37,606 nucleotides of DNA from an uncultured Clostridia bacterium (GTDB lineage Bacteria; Bacillota; Clostridia; TANB77; CAG-508): NCBI GenBank assembly GCA_947626735.1, contig CANQTK010000012.1, positions 1 to 37,606 of the forward strand, given 5' to 3'. Under the pieces are notes generated by a model that worked only from the letters and a program-made list of their open reading frames with translations, searched no databases and was not told the origin of the DNA. Shown piece after piece: positions 34,484 through 37,606 of this stretch. Position 1 is the first letter of the stretch. Every line of letters starts with the position of its first letter. The translations under genes and the position numbers were made by a program.

Positions 34484-36139
34484 TTATTCTTCTTTCTTTT
34501 TCTTTTTTGGTAGTATTAAGATAATTGCAGAAACAATTAATATACCACCTATTACATAGAATATAACTGTTCCTATACCACCTGTTTCTGGCAATAATCC
34601 TCCTGGATAATTTAATACTTGTAGTGTGAATTTTAAACTGTTAGTATCTCCTTCTGCATTGTTTCCGTCTTTTATAGCTAATTTTAAAGTATTTACATTT
34701 TGGGCTTTTTCTGTATTACCTATGGTAGAACTTATTGTAAATTGCATATCATCTCTTGTATTAAATCCATCTAGTGTTGTTGTTTCTTTTAATACGTATG
34801 TTTTATTGTCTAATCCATATATATTAAGTTGTCCACCGTTTTGTGTAAACATTTCTGTTGCATCAGCTTCATTGGTTACCCATTCAGTAATTAATCCATT
34901 TTCTCCTATTTTAGCCCATTTTTTATTTTCAATTGGTGTTTCTATAGTTCCTTCATAAATTTTGAAACCTACTCCATCTAATTTTTGAGTTTGAATTTTT
35001 CCGTTTATTTTTTCTATATCTAAGACATAAGTATATACACTAGCTGCATTTTTTAATGTTGTGCTAGTTGAACTTGCTCCCGTTTTATTTGGATTATCTG
35101 AAAATTCTAGATAAGCATTCGTCACATTTTTTGTTGTTTTCGTAGTGGTTCCATTCAATTTTGCATTATATGTAACAACTATTTCAGCATTCTCAGTATC
35201 TGTTAATTTCGATATTGCTTCAATCGTTTTAATATTTTCACAACCTATTGTAACTTCATCTTCAAGTATAGAATCATCAAAATTTACTTTTATATCAGTT
35301 GTTGTGCTACCTTGTTTTAGTGTTACTTTGAATGAATTATCTATATAATCTAAACCTTCTGGAAGTTCTATGTGAAAAATATATTTATATTGACTATAAT
35401 CAGAAAAAGTTGATTGATTTGGTAATTTACCTATCATTTGAAATTCAACCGTATCTCCAATTTGATAATCTAAAGCTTCTACATACGAATTCTTACTATC
35501 ATTTACCTTTAATTCCATTGTTGGAGCATCTGCCTTTACTGCAATAGTACTATCTTTTACAAGATTTAAAATATATCTCGTTTGTGCTTCTGTTTCTACA
35601 CTTTTATTGTCTTTTATAAAATAATATCCTGTAGTTAGCCCACTAACTGTATAGTTATCTCCACTTGCTACAGCCTTTACGCCTTCTCCTTTTAAGTTAT
35701 TTCCTATTATTTGTGCAAATTCACGAATAACATCAGAACTATCTTCATATGGACTTAAAGCAACTGCAACTTCATATGCTTCATCGCAGTCAGCAAAAAT
35801 TTCTTTTAGTTCTTTTTCGTTTCCAGTTGTTTCTGCAACTCCTTCACCATTAAAAGTTCTTTCTTGAATTTTTGTCGTTGATGCTTTTAATGCTTCTAAT
35901 AAAGTGGTTGATTCAACCCCTGTTCCCCACTCAATATCACCCATTTCGCCTGTACTTTCTTTCAGATTTCCTGTGAACACTTGATAAACTACATATTCAT
36001 GTCCTGATCCAGCACCTGTTATCGTAATAGTATGTGTTTTACCTGTAGTATTTGCTTTAACTGTTAAACATAAATTTACCATGAATGTAAGTATGAGAAT
36101 TGCTGCTACTATTTTTTTTAAATTTTTAATTTTTTTCAT
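34484..36139 (-). CDS. Major backbone pilin, LPXTG-anchored
   Basis: 551 residues. Signal peptide (IVAAILILTFMVNLCLTVKA), an N-terminal domain with HEYVVYQVFTG, a fimbrial D2-type isopeptide domain (TVEFQMIGKLPNQSTFSDY, FHIELPEGLDYIDNSFKV), a Cna B-type domain near residues 370-480 (LDGVGFKIYEG, YVLKETTTLDGF), then LPETGG, a membrane helix and KKKKKEE. It matches SpaA/SpaD-type backbone pilins. First gene of the operon, behind a good promoter. The pilin lysine motif is not obvious; VKADAPTMELKVND is in the expected place. Confidence 0.93.
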   Translation of the reverse strand: MKKIKNLKKIVAAILILTFMVNLCLTVKANTTGKTHTITITGAGSGHEYVVYQVFTGNLKESTGEMGDIEWGTGVESTTLLEALKASTTKIQERTFNGEGVAETTGNEKELKEIFADCDEAYEVAVALSPYEDSSDVIREFAQIIGNNLKGEGVKAVASGDNYTVSGLTTGYYFIKDNKSVETEAQTRYILNLVKDSTIAVKADAPTMELKVNDSKNSYVEALDYQIGDTVEFQMIGKLPNQSTFSDYSQYKYIFHIELPEGLDYIDNSFKVTLKQGSTTTDIKVNFDDSILEDEVTIGCENIKTIEAISKLTDTENAEIVVTYNAKLNGTTTKTTKNVTNAYLEFSDNPNKTGASSTSTTLKNAASVYTYVLDIEKINGKIQTQKLDGVGFKIYEGTIETPIENKKWAKIGENGLITEWVTNEADATEMFTQNGGQLNIYGLDNKTYVLKETTTLDGFNTRDDMQFTISSTIGNTEKAQNVNTLKLAIKDGNNAEGDTNSLKFTLQVLNYPGGLLPETGGIGTVIFYVIGGILIVSAIILILPKKKKKEE

Positions 36140-36502
36140 TTCTTAACCTCTTTTCCATTTTTATATTATGTTTTCTGTTGCATACTCTTTTTTCATTTTA
36201 AAATTAAAATTTTTTATTGTCAATATTTGTAATTAAAACAATAAAAATGTAATTAAAATGTTTTCATTCTGTAATATTTTTGCAATATTTTCGTAATAAT
36301 ATTGTAATAATTAATTTGTCTTTCTATGGATTTTTATCATCAAGAAATGTTTGTATTTGTTTGTATATTTTATAAAAACTATCTTTACTACAAAATATTT
36401 TTATAATTTTTTTGAAAGGACTAGACTTTTTTTTCTTTATTGTGTATGATTATAGTATTCAAAAGAAAAATATCTTTTACGTTTTATAAGGAGGTTTCTT
36501 AT
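36140..36502. other. Divergent intergenic region between pilus operon and 36503 gene
   Basis: Holds the pilus promoter (36195-36223), direct repeats of TGTAATTAAAA (36228 and 36248) and several GTAATAAT/GTAATATT words at 36270-36312, which could be binding sites for a regulator. No gene is seen. No inverted repeat pair that would flank an invertible promoter is obvious. Confidence 0.5.
36195..36223 (-). promoter_or_regulatory. Pilus operon promoter
   Basis: On the minus strand a perfect TTGACA, 17-nt spacer and TAAAAT, about 56 nt before the backbone pilin start. Confidence 0.75.
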
Positions 36503-36838
36503 ATGAAAACAACAAAAAAATTATTCACTATTTTATTTATTTTTTTATTCTTTATTACGCATACTGTTTTGGCAACAGATATTAATATGAATTTGCAACA
36601 AGAAAATAATGATGTACAAAATGAATTAGTAGAAGAAAATTTAGTTGCCAACGAAATAGCTAATGAAACTATTGATGAATCTCTAACACCTAATGCATCG
36701 ACTACTTCTGTGAGTTCTGTTTCCTCTGTTTCTAACGAAACATTTAGTTTAACCAACATCTTAAATATTATTATCATTGTTGTTGGTGTTGTGTTAATTT
36801 TATTAGGTATTGCTATTTTAATACGTATGCATTCTTAA
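36503..36838 (+). CDS. Small secreted, membrane-anchored protein
   Basis: 111 residues from an ATG at 36503, where AAGGAGG lies 8 nt upstream. A signal peptide (LFTILFIFLFFITHTVLA), an acidic Asn/Glu-rich middle, a Ser/Val linker (STTSVSSVSSVS) and a C-terminal membrane helix (ILNIIIIVVGVVLILLGIAILI). No LPxTG motif. It lies divergently from the pilus operon, and might be a surface accessory protein; function unknown. Confidence 0.75.
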   Translation: MKTTKKLFTILFIFLFFITHTVLATDINMNLQQENNDVQNELVEENLVANEIANETIDESLTPNASTTSVSSVSSVSNETFSLTNILNIIIIVVGVVLILLGIAILIRMHS

Positions 36839-36862
36839 TCGTAAAAATTTTCAAACATTTTA

Positions 36863-36894
36863 AGAAAGATATGAAAAAACATATCTTTTTTTAT
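36863..36894 (+). terminator. Terminator of the 36503 gene
   Basis: AAAGATATG pairs with CATATCTTT around AAAAAA and is followed by TTTTTAT. Confidence 0.85.
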
Positions 36895-37060
36895 TTTGTA
36901 TTTTTTGTCTTTTTTTCTTTTCTTATGTATGGAAATTTTTAAACTTGTCATTTTCTTGTATATTTTATCTTGAAAAATGAATACTAATATTGAAGTTTAA
37001 ATTTAAAAAATCAAACTTTAACTAAATTTTTTTACTTAGTAAGAAGATAAGGAGGTTTTT

Positions 37061-37504
37061 ATGAAAAAGAAAACGTTAATAGCAATTATTACTATTTTAG
37101 CTTTTCTACTTTTTGGTGTTTCCTCTTTTGCAGAGAATAATATGGCATCTGATGCCGTAAATGGAATTCGCAATTTTGTAGGTGGCGCTGAAAATGTTGT
37201 AGAAGATGCAGCAAGTGGTATTGCAGGTGGTATTCGTGAAGGAATTTCAGATGTAGAAAACGGAGCTGAAGATTTAACAAAGGATAATGCCGCACGTGGT
37301 GGTATGATGACTGACACGAATAATGGCGATTATACAGCTACTAGAACATCTGCAACAGGAACAGGAAATACGTTCCTTGGTATGGGAGAAACGGCATGGA
37401 CATTTCTTATTTTAGGAATTCTAGGTGTTATTACTGTTGCTCTTGTATGGTATTATGGAAAACAAAATGAAATGACAACTCATAATCACGATGACAATTA
37501 TTAA
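37061..37504 (+). CDS. Secreted or membrane-anchored protein of unknown function
   Basis: 147 residues, AAGGAGG with 6-nt spacing. A signal peptide (LIAIITILAFLLFGVSSFA), a Gly/Ala/Glu amphipathic stretch (VNGIRNFVGGAENVVEDAASGIAGGIREGISD) with periodic small residues, and one C-terminal membrane helix (WTFLILGILGVITVALVWYYG) with a His/Asp-rich tail (HNHDDNY). Same topology as the preceding gene. I do not recognise the family. Confidence 0.75.
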   Translation: MKKKTLIAIITILAFLLFGVSSFAENNMASDAVNGIRNFVGGAENVVEDAASGIAGGIREGISDVENGAEDLTKDNAARGGMMTDTNNGDYTATRTSATGTGNTFLGMGETAWTFLILGILGVITVALVWYYGKQNEMTTHNHDDNY

Positions 37505-37606
37505 TTTAATCTAAAAGGTGAAATAAAAGATTAGTGTCAAGAAGTTTCGGAAAACTTTAATACAAGTTTTAAATATATAATAAAGCTTAGAATTAATAAT
37601 AAAGTT

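Noticed and set aside
36140..36502. Invertible promoter for pilus phase variation
   Set aside because: I looked for paired inverted repeats flanking the promoter and found only direct repeats and AT-rich words; no recombinase gene is nearby.

Overview
The window comes from a low-GC, spore-forming Firmicute, most likely an uncultured gut Clostridia. The evidence is strong AT bias, AGGAGG-type ribosome binding sites, the sporulation/division order yabP-yabQ-divIC, a YtvI-like permease, an RF2 gene with the classical +1 frameshift, and a Gram-positive sortase-built pilus operon. I cannot name a genus from sequence alone.

Layout. 0.1-1.4 kb holds two ASCH-domain genes, one joined to a GNAT acetyltransferase. 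1.4-2.5 kb is a 1 kb gene-free AT-rich gap with hairpins. 2.5-5.2 kb is yabP-yabQ-divIC followed by rho. 5.4-8.0 kb is aspartokinase and prfB. 8.2-11.5 kb is an orphan rfbC and secA. 11.6-14.3 kb holds a membrane-anchored DUF1980-like protein, a 65-residue protein, an AI-2E/YtvI permease and a CBS-pair protein. 14.4-14.75 kb is a non-coding transcription unit with its own strong promoter and terminator; it holds two tRNA-like genes with abnormal anticodon arms and a further structured RNA. 14.8-18.5 kb holds a Pro-rich-tailed protein, murD, a cytidylate-kinase-like gene, an Asn-rich microprotein and a membrane protein. 18.7-25.1 kb holds uvrA, a small unknown gene, cysE, a second small gene and uvrB. 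25.3-36.1 kb is a pilus operon: backbone pilin, class C sortase, LPXTG minor pilin, second sortase, 2227-residue giant adhesin. 36.5-37.5 kb holds two small secreted or membrane-anchored proteins.

The most striking feature is that uvrA, uvrB and cysE each look broken but carry only one kind of lesion. Seven times (three in uvrA, three in uvrB, one in cysE) one extra C sits exactly on a codon boundary before a GGA or GGT codon. The ribosome therefore meets a zero-frame CGG, and reading the four bases CGGA or CGGT as one residue restores the full-length family protein. Six of the seven positions are conserved glycines, including the Walker A glycine of both UvrA and UvrB. I found no in-frame CGG in the other conserved core genes. 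In the same window, the first tRNA-like gene has good D and T arms and a nearly complete acceptor stem, but a 23-nt anticodon loop. That loop folds into a second hairpin whose four-base tip is ACCG, the exact complement of CGGU (and of CGGA and CGGC if A34 became inosine).

I propose a quadruplet-decoding system in which CGGN is read as one residue, probably glycine, by this tRNA, gating synthesis of the UvrAB repair proteins and CysE. Several accessory genes contain CGG codons that must be read in the normal frame, so decoding is probably competitive or conditional rather than a fixed code change. The frames and sites are seen directly; the decoding mechanism and its regulation are inference.
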